Below, in pieces: positions 1 through 50,440 of a stretch of 64,000 bases of DNA (position 1 is its first letter; every line of letters begins with the position of its first letter). The notes under the pieces were generated by a model, which saw only the letters and a program-made list of their open reading frames with translations, was not told the origin of the DNA and ran no database searches. This DNA is from Eleginops maclovinus (taxonomy: Eukaryota > Chordata > Actinopteri > Perciformes > Eleginopidae): positions 12,397,927 through 12,461,926 of the forward strand of contig NC_086366.1 of the NCBI RefSeq assembly GCF_036324505.1, read 5' to 3'. The position numbers were made by a program, and so were the translations under genes.

Positions 1-145
1 TGTACGACTGTTGTATTCGTCTGCCTGTATCGTTTGTGTTTGTTGTAACGTTGTTTATGCTGCTTTCTTGGCCAGGTCGCTCTTGAAAAAGGGATTTTAA
101 TCTCAATGAGACTTTTACCTGGTTAAATAAAGGATATATATATTA
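1..145 (+). repeat. 3' tail of a non-LTR retrotransposon
   Basis: The stretch has the teleost LINE-tail signature: a 'ttggccaggtcgctcttg' box, a run reading 'gattttaatctcaatgag', then 'acctggttaaataaagg' and a short TA repeat. No reading frame is left, so it is a dead 5'-truncated copy. It lies in the arhgef12 intron that leaves the window. The family is recognised by memory of the tail only. Confidence 0.55.
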
Positions 146-189
146 CATACGTCACTAAGTTCTGAAGTTACTACTCATCATCCTTTATC

Positions 190-371
190 CATGGATGTGC
201 ACTTACTTACCTACTTTACTCTAGTATAACTATTGTGTGCTTTGCTTCTATATACTAAATGTTAGCTTATTCTTTATTATCATTATATCTTTTTTTACTT
301 GCTATGCCACTTTTGCTGTAACAAATGTTAATTTCCCCGCTGTGGGACTTATAACGGATTTCTGATTCTGA
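190..371 (+). repeat. Second LINE-type 3' tail
   Basis: The end reads 'aatttccccgctgtgggact', a degraded 'ataacggatt' (normally ATAAAGGATT), and 'tctgattctgatg', the usual end of one group of fish LINEs. The upstream part is AT-rich without coding potential. It is a separate insertion from the tail at the window start. Confidence 0.5.
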
Positions 372-497
372 TGTGCCAACATGAAATACTCTGGTAAGGT
401 ATAATCCCCTTTTCTACATTTGCTCAATGAGTGAGCCACACTCAATATCAGAACCTGCCCAGCTTTGAAAATAAAAACGCAGAGCTGAAAACTTTAC

Positions 498-25179
<24,682 letters not shown>

Positions 25180-26580
25180 TGGGCTTCCGGTTCTAGATTT
25201 GCAGAAAATTATATCCGATTAACATTTTCCAGAGTGTGATGAGGCGATTTCCTGGAGCGTCCTTCTCTGGCATTCGTCTGAAGTAGGCAAGGGTTTTCAG
25301 AACGTTGAGTAAAGATTACTTGTAGGACACTGTTGACTGCTGTTGCAAAGCACGTCCAAACACTTGAGAAAACACAAATACTGCTTAAATGCTATGTGTT
25401 AGCAAATGCCTGTTGCCAAACACTGAATAGCGAGGAATCTACAGTGCAGCCCTTAACAAATTAATCGGGGCCTCTGTCGTATTAGCTGGGCAGTCGGATG
25501 ATATCCTTCCCCGGCTAGAAACAATATTTTGGCAACAAGAATGAATATACTGCGTCAGCTGGCACAAGTTGTCGTGCATGTATAAACTTCCTTGTATGAA
25601 TCCCTTGCATTCACATGCCAGTTGTCCGTCGATACGAAATGTGTAAACAATATGTATTCCAATACAACAGACCCCTTGGCCCTGCGATGTAGTCCGTCTG
25701 CCACCACCCCAGCTCGGCTGAAGATTGGTTCCTAAATGATCTTTGAAGATGATGGAAATTCCTCCAGTCCCATTTGGTATTCCCTGCTCCAAGAAATGCC
25801 TGTATGTGGCTGTAGGGAAGACTCTCCCGTGACCATGAGAATCGCTCAATACCGAGTTTAAACGACCCGTGTTACAAATTAGCAACAACTGCAGCTAATG
25901 TTACACCGGTGTAAAACGTTAGATTCAAAAAGAAAATTGGTAAAATGGTATATTTTCAAAAAGCAGGATGGCTTTTTAAGAAAATGCTTTCTCACGGAAA
26001 GCTGGCTGGAGTTGAATCTCGCCTGCTACCAGCTAACAAAACAGATGAGCTGAGCTCTTTCAGCAAAAAAAAACTTTGCCTCGTACGCTCTTGTTTCGAG
26101 TGCAAACTAAGCAAACTCCCGTTCACAACAATGAGCCGGCTAACGACTGAAAAATATATTAACAGCGCGGCATGAATATTAACTGGTAAGCGATATGTCT
26201 CCGTATTTTGTCCTTCAAAAAGTCTCCTTGGGGAAAGAAAGTCCAGTGAAGTCGGCTAGCACAGCGCAGCGGTCCTTGACTCCATGTTTCCAGAATTCAG
26301 TCGTTTCTCAGCAGAATTCCCGTGGATGGAAGCAGGCTAGCTATGTGCCAGCTAACGGGACAGAAAGTCACACAAGTCCTTTGTAAACAACGACACAAAC
26401 CCAACCAGGCGGTTAAAACTTTCAGCGAACATCAAACGTTGCTTTTTCCAACGCAAGTGGTTATTTATAAAAGATTATAACTTTCGCAAAGGTACCAAAA
26501 ATCCCACTCTCTGCCGCTAGCAACGCCCTAGCCAGCTAGCTGTTGGAGTCCAGTAGCGCTTCAACTAACCACTTCCGCCG
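25180..26580 (-). promoter_or_regulatory. arhgef12: arhgef12 5' region (UTR/promoter, CpG-bearing)
   Basis: CpG is much more frequent here than in the flanking AT-rich DNA, which marks the likely 5' UTR and promoter of arhgef12. The coding start is at its left edge. No TATA box stands out. A 149-codon open frame on the minus strand (25439-25888) lies inside and resembles no family I know; chance or 5' leader is the simplest reading. Confidence 0.55.
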
Positions 26581-28343
26581 GGAGATTGGAAAACTCATTT
26601 TGTTTCAGCATAATGTTGGGAAGACTGCTGCGAAACAACACGAACATAACACAACAATAACTATGATGCCACTACTTCTACTTATAACGTCACTACTAAT
26701 ACTGGTAGAAGTAATCGTAATAAAGTATTAATTTATTTGTATAGTATTCAAATAAATGTTAGATTATGGGAAGAAAAAGATGGAAGCTTCATGGGACTTG
26801 CACCACAAAGTCGATGACAAAGAACACAATTGGCAAAAATAAAAATGGAATAATCGTTAAAAGGTTGTTTTTTATATAGATAAATGCAGATTATTTTATA
26901 GAGTATTTATGAAATATTGTATGTATGTAATGTTCATTGGAACTGTTTTTTTTGTACCACCTTACTTATATCTATATGCTTCTAAATCTGCACCTCATCT
27001 AAAGAAATGTATTCATTTATACATGTATTTAAATGACTACAACGTTGATTATGTAAATCTATTCTAACCTCATGCACTTTACTACTCTTTGCACTTTCTT
27101 GTTGTATGCAAACTGCATTTCATTGTACTCGTGCAATGACAATATAGTTGAATCTAATGTTATATAATTAGTTGCATTTAACGTTTGTTAAATATTAAAA
27201 ATAAACAGCATCAATCTGAGGGAGAGGGCAAATTATGATATTTATTATTGTCGATAGATTGATAAGTTGATAGACACACAATAAATCAGCATCAATAAAG
27301 GCAATCAGCTAATAAGTTACTGTCCTGGTTGTTTTTGTGTTTCTTTTTTGTTCCATCCATGGCAACAAAAAAGAAGAAGACACTTTTTCCATTGGTGGTT
27401 GATTTTGTTGATGATTATATGTGTTGTTGTATTTATCATGGTGTTCATGACTCTCTGTCTGTCTGTGGTTGTTGTGGGAAAGAGAGAACAGTCATTATGT
27501 ATTTTATTTACAGCTTACAGCCCAGTCCTTTGTCCATCATCAACAAGAAGGCACTCCTATTCTGATGAAAGTTTCTCCATTCATCCAGAGAGAAAGCTTA
27601 CATCAACTGGCAAACTACTGCTAACAATTTCAAGACCAAGATCCATAATCATTGTGATCAATATTAACTGATTTAATAAGCAGTCATAAATGTTTTTTAC
27701 TTACTTAAAATGAACTTTTTTGTTGGTATTTGCTTATTGGGGGTTTCAAATCACAATGAAACTATCCTGTTTACCTTACACTGTTGTGAGGGAAGCATGG
27801 GCAATTGTACTTCTCTACCTTCTCTTGATCTATGTTATTTTTCGGTTTGGTTCGTGTCACCTATTGAGAATACACAATATGAGCTAGTGCACTGGCTATA
27901 ATTATTTCCACTTTTTTTTTTTTTTTTTGCATTGCGGTGCTATTTTATCATGTATGTTTCTGGAAGCTGACACTATACTGTGGCATTTTACAATATAAAA
28001 TGTATATTACATACAGCATCATACACCATATTTAACTTTGTTAGCATTAGCACTTGAACATATGTATTTAATACACATAGATTTAAAACTGTTGAATGTA
28101 TGCTGAGAAGTAAAAGTGGAAAAATGTTTACAATATAAAAGTAGTATTTGACACTTTTCCCCCTGCATTGCAGACAGACTGTCCTCACGTTTCCTCATCA
28201 TTCATATACCATTGATCTGACACCACCATGTGGACAGTTCACGTAACTTCAGTCTTAGTCCAAAAATACATTTAAGTATGTGTGGCATAAATAAACAAAT
28301 GCAGCTGGTTCTTGATTTTAAGCTGAAATGTTTTTGTTTACAT
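26581..28343. other. Intergenic arhgef12-tlcd5, no gene seen
   Basis: AT-rich sequence with a LINE tail (listed) and a 17-base T run at 27912-27928. Open frames near 27.33-27.67 kb are short and resemble nothing known. Confidence 0.7.
26870..27165 (+). repeat. LINE-type 3' tail
   Basis: The end reads 'tttgcactttcttgttgta', 'ctgcatttcattgtactcgt' and 'gcaatgacaatatagttgaa', the common end of a fish LINE group (normally 'caataaagttgaatcta'). No coding part remains. Confidence 0.6.
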
Positions 28344-28349
28344 TTTATT
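28344..28349 (-). promoter_or_regulatory. tlcd5: Candidate poly(A) signal of tlcd5
   Basis: AATAAA on the minus strand, 1.5 kb past the tlcd5 stop. The DNA between them is AT-rich and free of obvious repeats, consistent with one long 3' UTR. Confidence 0.4.
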
Positions 28350-29858
28350 TAAAAGGCATACAAACAGTCGGTCATATTTTTTGTATACAACTTCACAAAG
28401 GGATTACAAAGGGAAACCATGAAACCCCAAATCTTACAGTATAATGGTTCTTCATTACTGCTATGTGGATTTTGGAGGGTTAAAAGTACAGCAGAGAACA
28501 AAACCAAACATTTAGAAAAGTATAGATAACTAAGGCACACACCAGTTATATGTTTAGTTCCTTGGGAAGAATGGTGATGCTCACATTATTCTCCCACAAA
28601 AACAGCGCAACACGTCAAATCTCAATAAACCATAAAGTGAAGAAAATGAAATGGCGGGCTTTTTAGCACACTACTGCAGATATCCATGTGCAATAATAAT
28701 AATGGTAATCATAATATAAAAAATATGGTCATTATAACAAGAAAACAGATCCAAGCTCAAAGATAAAACCTGTGAGATTGCTAGCTTTATCGGCGTGGAG
28801 CAATTTAAGACATGGAGTAAGATAAATCGTATATAATCCCATAAAGCACTTGTGTGTTCTTTCTGGACAATATTCAAATATCACAATCAGTATTGAGATG
28901 AAAATGTTTCAGAGGGTTGCCATCACATTATAGCAAATCACATTAAATAAACATTAAATACTAAAACTCATAACTCTCCAAACAGGTAAAATAAATACTT
29001 TTTTATATAAGTATGTTAAGGGTGAGTGGACAGAACTTTTCAATTGTAATCACACCTCTCAAATAACAACCAAACATGTCCACATATTCAAATTCAACAT
29101 AAATATCCAAATGGACTGCAACATAATAGCATTGCCAGAGCAGAGCTCTGTATATGAGAAGGGTCTCTTGATTTATCTCTCACACGTGGGAAGTTAAATG
29201 AAGGTTTTTTGGGCAGGATCTTGAACTTAGATTTTATAAAGCAGGAAAATGGTAAAGTAGTTGCTATAAACTGAATTAAACAAAGTTATCAAACATATCA
29301 CATACATTTCTCTGGAATCCATCCCACTTTATGTCTCATACATTTATATTCATGTTGCATTGTTGGAGGAGCTTAGGAGTTCAGATTTTCATTTCCATTT
29401 CTACAATATAGCTTATGTGCATATGACATTACTCTTCCTCTCCCTGAGTACACGTTTCACATCTGCTCAAAGTTTCCCATATGCCAAAAAACCTATTGAA
29501 ATGATGAAAAATGTTTCACAGAGGATAGGCATTAAGTGTAAACTGTTTCTTTCCTAACATTGAGCTTTCCTTTGGAGCAACTCCCCAACACGTCTGTGCT
29601 TTGGTTTTCAGTGTCTTCATCTACATCTGTGTTGTTTAACTGCACATTTTACACAATCAAATATGTGTTCAGCTGAACTAGCTGGACAAAAAAAGAGTCC
29701 AGACAATGTTAGACCTCGCAGAAAGATGTCAAAGGATAGTTCTCAACTTGAAATATCCCTTTTTAAATTACTTTTAGATGCAAAAAGTTTATATTCTTTG
29801 TAATTTCCCTTGGGTGTCCATGGTATAAAAAAAAAACACAGACTGACTTTAGAGCCAA
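28350..29858 (-). other. tlcd5: Probable tlcd5 3' UTR
   Basis: Non-coding AT-rich stretch between the tlcd5 stop and the candidate poly(A) signal. No repeats or exons were noticed. Its true end is not fixed by sequence alone. Confidence 0.4.
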
Positions 29859-30874
<1,016 letters not shown>

Positions 30875-31056
30875 CTTCTCCACTACAGACGAAACAAACA
30901 AGTTTAAAAACACTAAACCCACATGCAGTTTCTCTTAAGACTTGCTTCTCAGCCGTCATCAAGCCAACTTTGAATCAAATGAATCAGAAAGACAAAAAAG
31001 CAAAGAGGCACATCTTGTGCAGTAATATCGTTTACAGTAGAAAGAGACAGCATTAC

Positions 31057-31200
31057 CGTCCAGCGACTTGGACTGTGCAATCCTTTGTCACGGACCAACA
31101 ATTAGCCTTTGCTTGAACTAGAATAGCACCACAGTTGGATGGCAGAGGGTCTGGTGGGGTGAGGGGGACGTCTCTTCTTCTGCTGTGACGTTTGTACTAG
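31057..31200 (-). other. tlcd5: Candidate tlcd5 5' UTR exon A
   Basis: On the minus strand a donor GGACG|GTAATG ends here, in reach of the acceptor in front of the tlcd5 ATG. The 5' part contains a TGACGT element. The upstream border is arbitrary. It is a guess from splice signals only. Confidence 0.25.
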
Positions 31201-32504
31201 GAGGTGAGCCCATTCAGATTGTCAGGCCCACCCTAACTGGGATGGAACAAGACGTGAATCTCAAAGACTAAACAAAGTTTTTTTTTTAATTAGACAAGAG
31301 GTTACTGGGTGATGGGCCTCAGACAGTCTCATGAGAGAAAGACTGTTTTTGATGTTGTAAAAAACGACATGCAATAATAATAGTAAAATGTATTGTTGCT
31401 GTCTGGCTTGCAGTGACACATTTGTGGTATGGGTGTGTGGCATGAGGAGGCAAAGCTGTAATATTATATGCAGTGGAACCGATCCATGTGTCAGTTTTCT
31501 TCACAAAGCAACATGCAAAATAGGTTGGCAACTGATATGGAGTTTTCAATATGGCCCTTTAGTTGTAGTCATCATAGCCCTTTCCTATTCTCTCACTAAC
31601 CTCCAGGCAAATGGACTTGGAGCTTTAACATTTATTCACTACAGTCGTGTATTAGTATGACCCTGAAAGTTGATAGGTTTTGCCCGACATTCATAAAACC
31701 ATCTCTTTAACAGGACAAAGCTGGAGCAGTGTCAGAGATCAGTAAGGACATATGGGAGTCCAACTTATCAGGTGGATATCTCCCTGGAGCCAACCTCTCC
31801 CAGCTGGGAGAAGAGCTTGCTTTGACTTATTATCAAATGTAAATTATTCTTTTAGTAATAGTTAAATATTGAGGAGTGAGCAAGAGAACAGGTTTGGCAG
31901 GGTCACTACTGTTTCTCAGCAAATGTCAAATTATTTTCTTGATGAACTATTTTAAGATGTTAGAAAATAGTGACAAATGCCCATTCAAGCCCATTGTGAT
32001 CATATGTATTGTTTTGACCAACCAAAAGTCAAAACCCAAAGATTTTCGGGTATGAATGAGCATTGTAGTAACAGGAAACTGTGCAAGGTTTGGGTTTTTT
32101 TAGCTGGAAACTTATTGAAATGAGTAACAACAACTTATCGTTGACAACTTAACTTAAGCTTAGCTCATTCTATTATTCAACCTGTGATGTAAAACCACAG
32201 CGATTGGGTAGGTGAGATCCTAGGGCTGTTTGAATAGTTATGGAAGTGAACATATATGGAGGTTAAGTTTGGTTTGGCTTCATTCTCTCCTAAACAATCT
32301 ACAGGTAACATACTTTTCCCAAAACATCAACAAAAGGGAAAACTAAAACAAGAACGCAATACAAATACAAGATTGCATCTGGAACATAAAAGATAAATGA
32401 CATAACAAACAACACAAAGTACATACAATCGAAGTAAAAACCAGTATGGTGAATAACTTTATCTCGCATTGTCTAACATTGCATTGCACCACTGTGTAAA
32501 TACA

Positions 32505-32858
32505 CAGAGGTGGAAAAAGTACTCAGATCTTGTACTTAAGTAAAAGTAGAAGTGCCAGAGTGTAGGAATAATCTGTAACCAGCAAACATCCTGCAATCAA
32601 AATGTTACTCAAGTAAAAGTACAAATGTATTAGCCTCAACATATACTTGTACTCAATATGCAGGCCAGTACATTTCATAATAATATAAGATATATTATCA
32701 TAAATATTGATGCTTTAAAGTGTAATCAAAGCTTATTTGAATTACTTTGTATACTGCTTGTGAATTTACTTCAGGGTTAAATAAAGTCCTATTTAATTGT
32801 TGTTTCTATTTCAGTGTAGTACTTTACTAAATCTACCTAGTTACTTTACACACCACTG
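32505..32858. mobile_element. Short hAT-type MITE, about 354 bp
   Basis: The left end CAGAGGTGGAAAAAGTACTC and the right end ACTTTACACACCACTG are imperfect inverted repeats (CAGAGGTGG against CAGTGGTGT) rich in GTAC/TAAGTA strings, as in a very common teleost hAT-derived MITE. Flanks TAAATACA and TGTATACA agree at 6 of 8 bases, which fits an aged 8-bp target duplication. No transposase. Confidence 0.75.
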
Positions 32859-33191
32859 TGTATACACAATATATATTGTAGCCATCATTTTGTAATTCAT
32901 GTCGATCTGTTTTCTATTGTAAGTAACTCTGTTTTGCATGGTATGCTGCTGTCTTTGTAAGGGCACTCGTGATAAACACATTTATAAATACACAGTTGAA
33001 ATAGTAGGACTGGTAAATACTGTTTTTTGATAAAATAAGTGAAAGGACAGGAGGACTAGAGCTTATCTCTGAATGTAAGATGATGCTCTCTCACCGGCTG
33101 ACTACCCAGTAAAGTAGCGAGCTAACGATGGCTAACAAAGCGTTTTCTATGGGACTATTTCACGTTCACACACGCAGTGAAATAGCATTAC

Positions 33192-33500
33192 CTTGATGGT
33201 GCACATGTGGCCGTCTCTTCGTTTACATCCTGCGTGTTTTTTGTCCTGTGAAGATATGTTTCTGAAGCAGACTGTCAAAGGGTTGTTAGCAAACACAGTG
33301 GCTGCTATTTGTTATCTTTTTCGTGGAGCTCCGCCGGTGGCAGCAACAACAGCCTTCTTCAGCATCCCTTCACTCCCCTTTCACCTCATTAGTCGCTGTA
33401 CATGCAAATATATCAAATAGCAGTATAAAAGAGAATTGAGCCTCGGTTGTATAATCCCATACCCAACCTTAGTTTAGAGATTATGGCAGGCGTGGCTCAT
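33192..33500 (-). other. tlcd5: Candidate tlcd5 5' UTR exon B / promoter
   Basis: A minus-strand donor ATCAAG|GTAATG sits at 33191/33192, beside CpG-bearing sequence at 33.3-33.35 kb. It could be the true first exon of tlcd5, upstream of or instead of candidate A. The right border is not defined. Confidence 0.25.
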
Positions 33501-34037
33501 ATTTAACATAAAGCGTGTTTCCATCGTTCTTGATATCTTCCCAAAGCGATGGGGCGATTGGTTTTGAGCACTAGTGACCCCTTGCGGGCAATATTAGAAA
33601 TAACAACTGTTCTCTTCTGTATGACGACAAAATGGAAGATCTACATTATTTATTAACACTCATTAGAACTACATTAATAGTTCATATAAGTTATATTCTT
33701 ACACGCATAATATGGGACTGCACACTGGTACAGACAAAACCTCACCCCATTGTGAAAACTCCTACCAAAGTGTCAATGCAATGTAGTCCCACACCTTGCT
33801 GCAGCTTGTGAGTGGGTCATTAAACAGATATTTTCCATTTCAGGACAATAACGTCATCACTAGAATCTAACATGGGGCATCCAAAGGTTCGTTAGGGTTC
33901 ACTTTATGTAGTCACAACATTCCCAGTTTAAATCAGGCATTATTTCATGTCAGCCCTCTACTATATGCTGTCCATAAAATGACCCCAAATAAATGGATAA
34001 AAAACATACAATTGTAGAAGCAGTGCAAATAAAAGAC

Positions 34038-34043
34038 TTTATT
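34038..34043 (-). promoter_or_regulatory. oaf: Poly(A) signal of oaf
   Basis: AATAAA on the minus strand in the context 'caataaagtc', 1.57 kb downstream of the oaf stop. It marks the likely 3' end of the oaf transcript. Confidence 0.55.
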
Positions 34044-35610
34044 GAAACTCAACTCTTAAATGGTACATTACCTAAATGCTTAATTTTCTTATGGCAACTT
34101 TTTTACAACATGTTTTTAAACTCTTTCATAGAAAAAATATGTTTACAAACTTAATCTACAATTACATAGCAAAGATATCAGTGGAAATGTTAAGGCACTT
34201 GATAACCAGTTAAGGCCACATATGTTTCACTCATTTGGTTCATTAGTTAGCAGGACATACCAACACACAGGACAGAAACTTGTTTTTCTTATAGCGGTAA
34301 AGAATTAAATGAAAGAGGTGATAAGAAAAACTAAAATAGTACCAACCATTTGTTCTGAATAAAAGACAGATACAGTTTAATTTGGTCCCAAAACTTCAAA
34401 ATCTTTCCTTGAATGGCATGAAATATGATCAGGGACTTGAGTTGCATAAATTAAAGACATTTAACTGTTCACATGAACAAAACGGAAAACCATGAACAGC
34501 ATTTGGCATTGGGAAACAACCAGAAATATACTGTTTTACCAGAAGATGGCAGTATAGTTTATGTTACAGGCCACACTGCAGGTTAAATGAATCCTTGAAA
34601 AACACCACAGTAAAGAGTAAGTGAAACTTTAAGCCCCTCTTTGATTTATTTTGTATATCCATTAACTTTGGTTTATTGGCGCAACAGACATTAGTCTGCC
34701 CCCCCGGGACTTGATGGAGAAGAACTAAAGAAAGTCTCCTTTAAAGAATATAATAAACCTGTTTTTACACACTCACTGCCTAACCATGAAAACGTGCAAC
34801 AAAGTATTATGGCATAAGGATGATACTTGAGACAACATCAAAAATCCAAGAGGTTAAATGGTTCTACAATGTGTTTGAAATAGTTATTGTTACTGACGAC
34901 CTGTGGTTTACACATGTGACTTTTACCACTTGCTTAATGCAAAAATATATAAAAATAGTCCTCAATAATTTCACTTTGCAACTAAAATAAATATAGCCAG
35001 CATTGAAGAAGCATTCAAAACAAAGGAAGCATTTCCTTTGTCAGCCAGCTTTAGTTCAGCTGGCTATTTTCACAGATATTAGTCCAAAACCATACACCTT
35101 CTTCCATAGCTAGGATGGAAGATAATCTATATCCAGTATCTTCATTTGATCAGAGGTTGACTCGGTTGTTCCTCTGCTGGTGTTTAACTGACCTGGTATG
35201 CACTGTCCAGCTTTGTGCATACTGGGAGTTTATCATTGTTGGCATTTGTCATCTGCTCCAATAATTTCTCAAAGAAAAAGGCACAAAAGTGACAGCTTAT
35301 TGGCAAAGTGACATTATCATCGACCAAAATATGTCATTTTCCCCAGAAAAGGCCAAAAATTAGTGGTGCCTCTTAGAAACTTACACTGCATTTTTGCTTC
35401 CTGTAAATGTTTTGGTCACATTTTGAACCTGGATTAATTTCTATGTCATCTTGAACATCTGGATCCTACCACTCCCCACTTGAGACAGTTTCACTAAACA
35501 TCACATAAACCGAGGTCCAGTGTAACTGTTGCTTTGAATAGCCTGGGGAAGAATTGGCTTGGGTAGGGGGAAAAAGTATTTATCTTTTCTTAACTATCCA
35601 GAATAAAATG
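34044..35610 (-). other. oaf: Probable oaf 3' UTR
   Basis: Continuous AT-rich non-coding stretch between the oaf stop and the poly(A) signal, with no repeats recognised. Confidence 0.5.
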
Positions 35611-47564
<11,954 letters not shown>

Positions 47565-48110
47565 ACCCAAAATGCGCAAAACTGAACACGACAGATGAAA
47601 AAACCGCGGCGAAATCCAAAGATCTGCGTTCATATCCCCTAACTATTTTCTTGGATTTTTATTCATAGTAGTTTCCTTCATTTTTAAAATATAGATCACA
47701 TGTCGCACTTCCATATGGTCCGCTGTGTGCAAGTGCTTTCCAGAATCTGAAGTACGGTCATCAAAATTGGACGAGTAGCTTCTTTACTAAACTCTCTGCT
47801 TCTCACTTCTGGGATCCCAGGTCACTTCCATTGAAAGTCTCTCGCTCCGGCGTTGTTGATAAGATCATGCGCATTTGAGTTTCCCCTCCGTAACCTACTA
47901 CAGCCGATGATCGCACACGTTGCTTCTCTTTCGCTTTGTGTTGATATTCCCGTCACCGCTTTTTCCTTCTTCTGCAATTCATGCAGTCCCGTCACTTCCT
48001 ATCCGTCGGTATCCCACTGCTTGCTTGGCCTCCAAACTTTCTGTTGTGTGAGAGAGTGAGCGCAGGGATGGTAGTAAACTCTTAAAGCCATACCACCCTC
48101 TGAAAACTTT
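47565..48110 (-). promoter_or_regulatory. oaf: oaf 5' UTR and promoter region
   Basis: Sequence upstream of the oaf start is richer in CpG than its surroundings as far as about 48.07 kb. No TATA box stands out. The upstream in-frame ATG at 47633 lies here. Confidence 0.5.
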
Positions 48111-50274
48111 GCCCATCCCCCTAAGGCCTCATGTGATCCTCCTGCACTCCAGCAAGCAGGCATAACTAATAACACCCCCAACAATTATAACAAAGGTGTT
48201 GTTGGGATTTGTAAATCATAGCTTTGTGTATGTTGTTCTTGTTATGTAGGGATGGATAAAAGACTGGGCAAACGACCTGTTGCTCATTGTAAACAAACAA
48301 TAACTAGCAGCTAAAACATTATTATATAATATTTGTATAATATGTTAATTTTTCACAAACCCTTTTGATATCAATATAAATATGATGAATGCAAACAATG
48401 TTTACTATGTCGTTTTATGGAGGATAACTTTGATTAAACACATCTTTGTTGTATATCACATATTATTGTGGTTATTTGCATCAAATATGGGTCAAATTGA
48501 GGCAGTACTACAGTTTACCATATTCTCTTCATTTGTAACTTCAATACAATAATAACCAAGTTTGAGAGGAAAAGTTGAGTATAAATAAAAACATTCTCTT
48601 CGTGAACTTACCCTTTATTTATTCACTTGTTTGGGTCTCCCTGACAACTTTTTTTATTTATGACTTTGGTTGTGACATACTCTGAAATAAATCTATCAGG
48701 TTATAATTATCCGATATCATGACAAAATGGAAAACAGTCACACCGTAATTCTACTGAAATGTTGTTTCATTAGCTGATATCTGCTGGGCAAAGCTTGACA
48801 TACTTAAGGTGTGAGTTGGCAAACAGAAAGCTGCCTATCTGAAGGAAGATCTCAGAGCCACATCAATGGTTAATTACCAATGTGTTTGTGTTGCAAAAAG
48901 CTAGGGTGACATCCCTGCAATAAACCACCTGAACAGTTGTGTTATCTCTGACGCACTGCATTGTGGGTGGGCCGAGCCCTGGGCGGGTGACCCCAAATGT
49001 GGCAGGACTTGAGTGCTGCTCAGACCAAGAGGTGGTCGCTCCAGTGAAGGGGAAAGCAAACAGAGAGGCTGTAAAGCAGAGCAAACATTGTTAGCCTGGC
49101 CTGGCAAACCAAACGGGGGCCCTGATAGACTGAAGGAGTGGATGTCAGGCAAACACACCCCATTGTGACAGAGTTTAGTCTCAGGCTACATCTTAGTTAA
49201 ATAATTGAAATAGCTGCTGTTTTCGGTGCTGTGATGCATATCTTCATCAATCAATGTCATCAAATTGTGTAAATGTACAATCACTTCTTTGCTATAATCA
49301 TGTGGAACAAACATTCAGAAATGTATTTAAAACAATGTGCTTGCTTGATGCACTTGCTTCACTCTGGATATTTATGCTGTATCCTCCCACACAGGAGTCC
49401 AAAGTGCAGCAGTTCTGTAAGGCTGTTTACAGTGACACACACAGATAGCAAAGACAGACACAAGCTAAAGTGTACAGAGAGTGTTTATGATTAACTAGCA
49501 ATTGCATTGTCCCACTGTAATTACGAATACAATGAGCAGTGTACTGTTAACCACGTCAGTGCATTTCCTCACTGGACTTTGATATAACAGTCAGCTAGAG
49601 ATGATAGCAATCTGTTTAGTCGTTTTGTTAAGAGGAAGCGGAACTGAAAATCAAAGAGCCTATGAATGATTTTCGTATCACATCTGTTATTACATTTTGA
49701 TTCAATAGAATTTTAATAATTTTCCTTAACTTTGCAATGCTCTGGAATAGTCTCATGATGTTCCAGGTGAAAAGCAGAGAAGCTGTTTGCATTCCTAAAG
49801 GCAAAACCTGTGAAATAGACACCACAGTCCTGTCTGGTCAATCTCCTGCAGACTCTTGTCTGTTTGCTTTTAAACTCTAACACAGCCTCAGACATGTCTA
49901 CATTGAACACATCCTCCTGAAGTTGTGAAATATTGAAACAAATGTATACCTTTCCCTATTTTAAAGGAGTGCTTTGGTTCCATATACGAGTGTAGGTACA
50001 AAGTGAGAGGTTTAACATCTGTTTGATATTTGATAATTGGTACAATCATTTATTCCTTTTAACAGGACACTGATTGCTGCTCCAATTTTTTACAGCATTA
50101 GTCTTACTAAAACTCACAAATGAATCAAAAATGAATAAAGTATAGAATACCATCAGATAATATATTATTTAAGGAATAAACCATGTCAATTTAGAAAGCA
50201 ACGTCAAATAAGAATATATTTTAAAACAAACAGTTTTGTGTCTAATTCTTGATTCATATCAATTGTCACATATG

Positions 50275-50440
<166 letters not shown>

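Larger units (their letters stand above)
30889..34037. other. Intergenic tlcd5-oaf
   Basis: About 3 kb without coding exons. It holds the two candidate tlcd5 leader exons and one hAT-type MITE (listed). No POU-specific or homeodomain coding is visible, although mammals carry POU2F3 at this place. The remaining AT-rich DNA shows nothing recognisable. Confidence 0.7.

Noticed and set aside
27329..27671. Hydrophobic plus-strand frames
   Set aside because: Two overlapping short frames in AT-rich DNA, no family likeness, no splice or promoter context.
30875..30922. Upstream ATG of tlcd5 (adds MGLVFLNLFVSSVVEK)
   Set aside because: A splice acceptor at 30883-30888 separates it from the exon.
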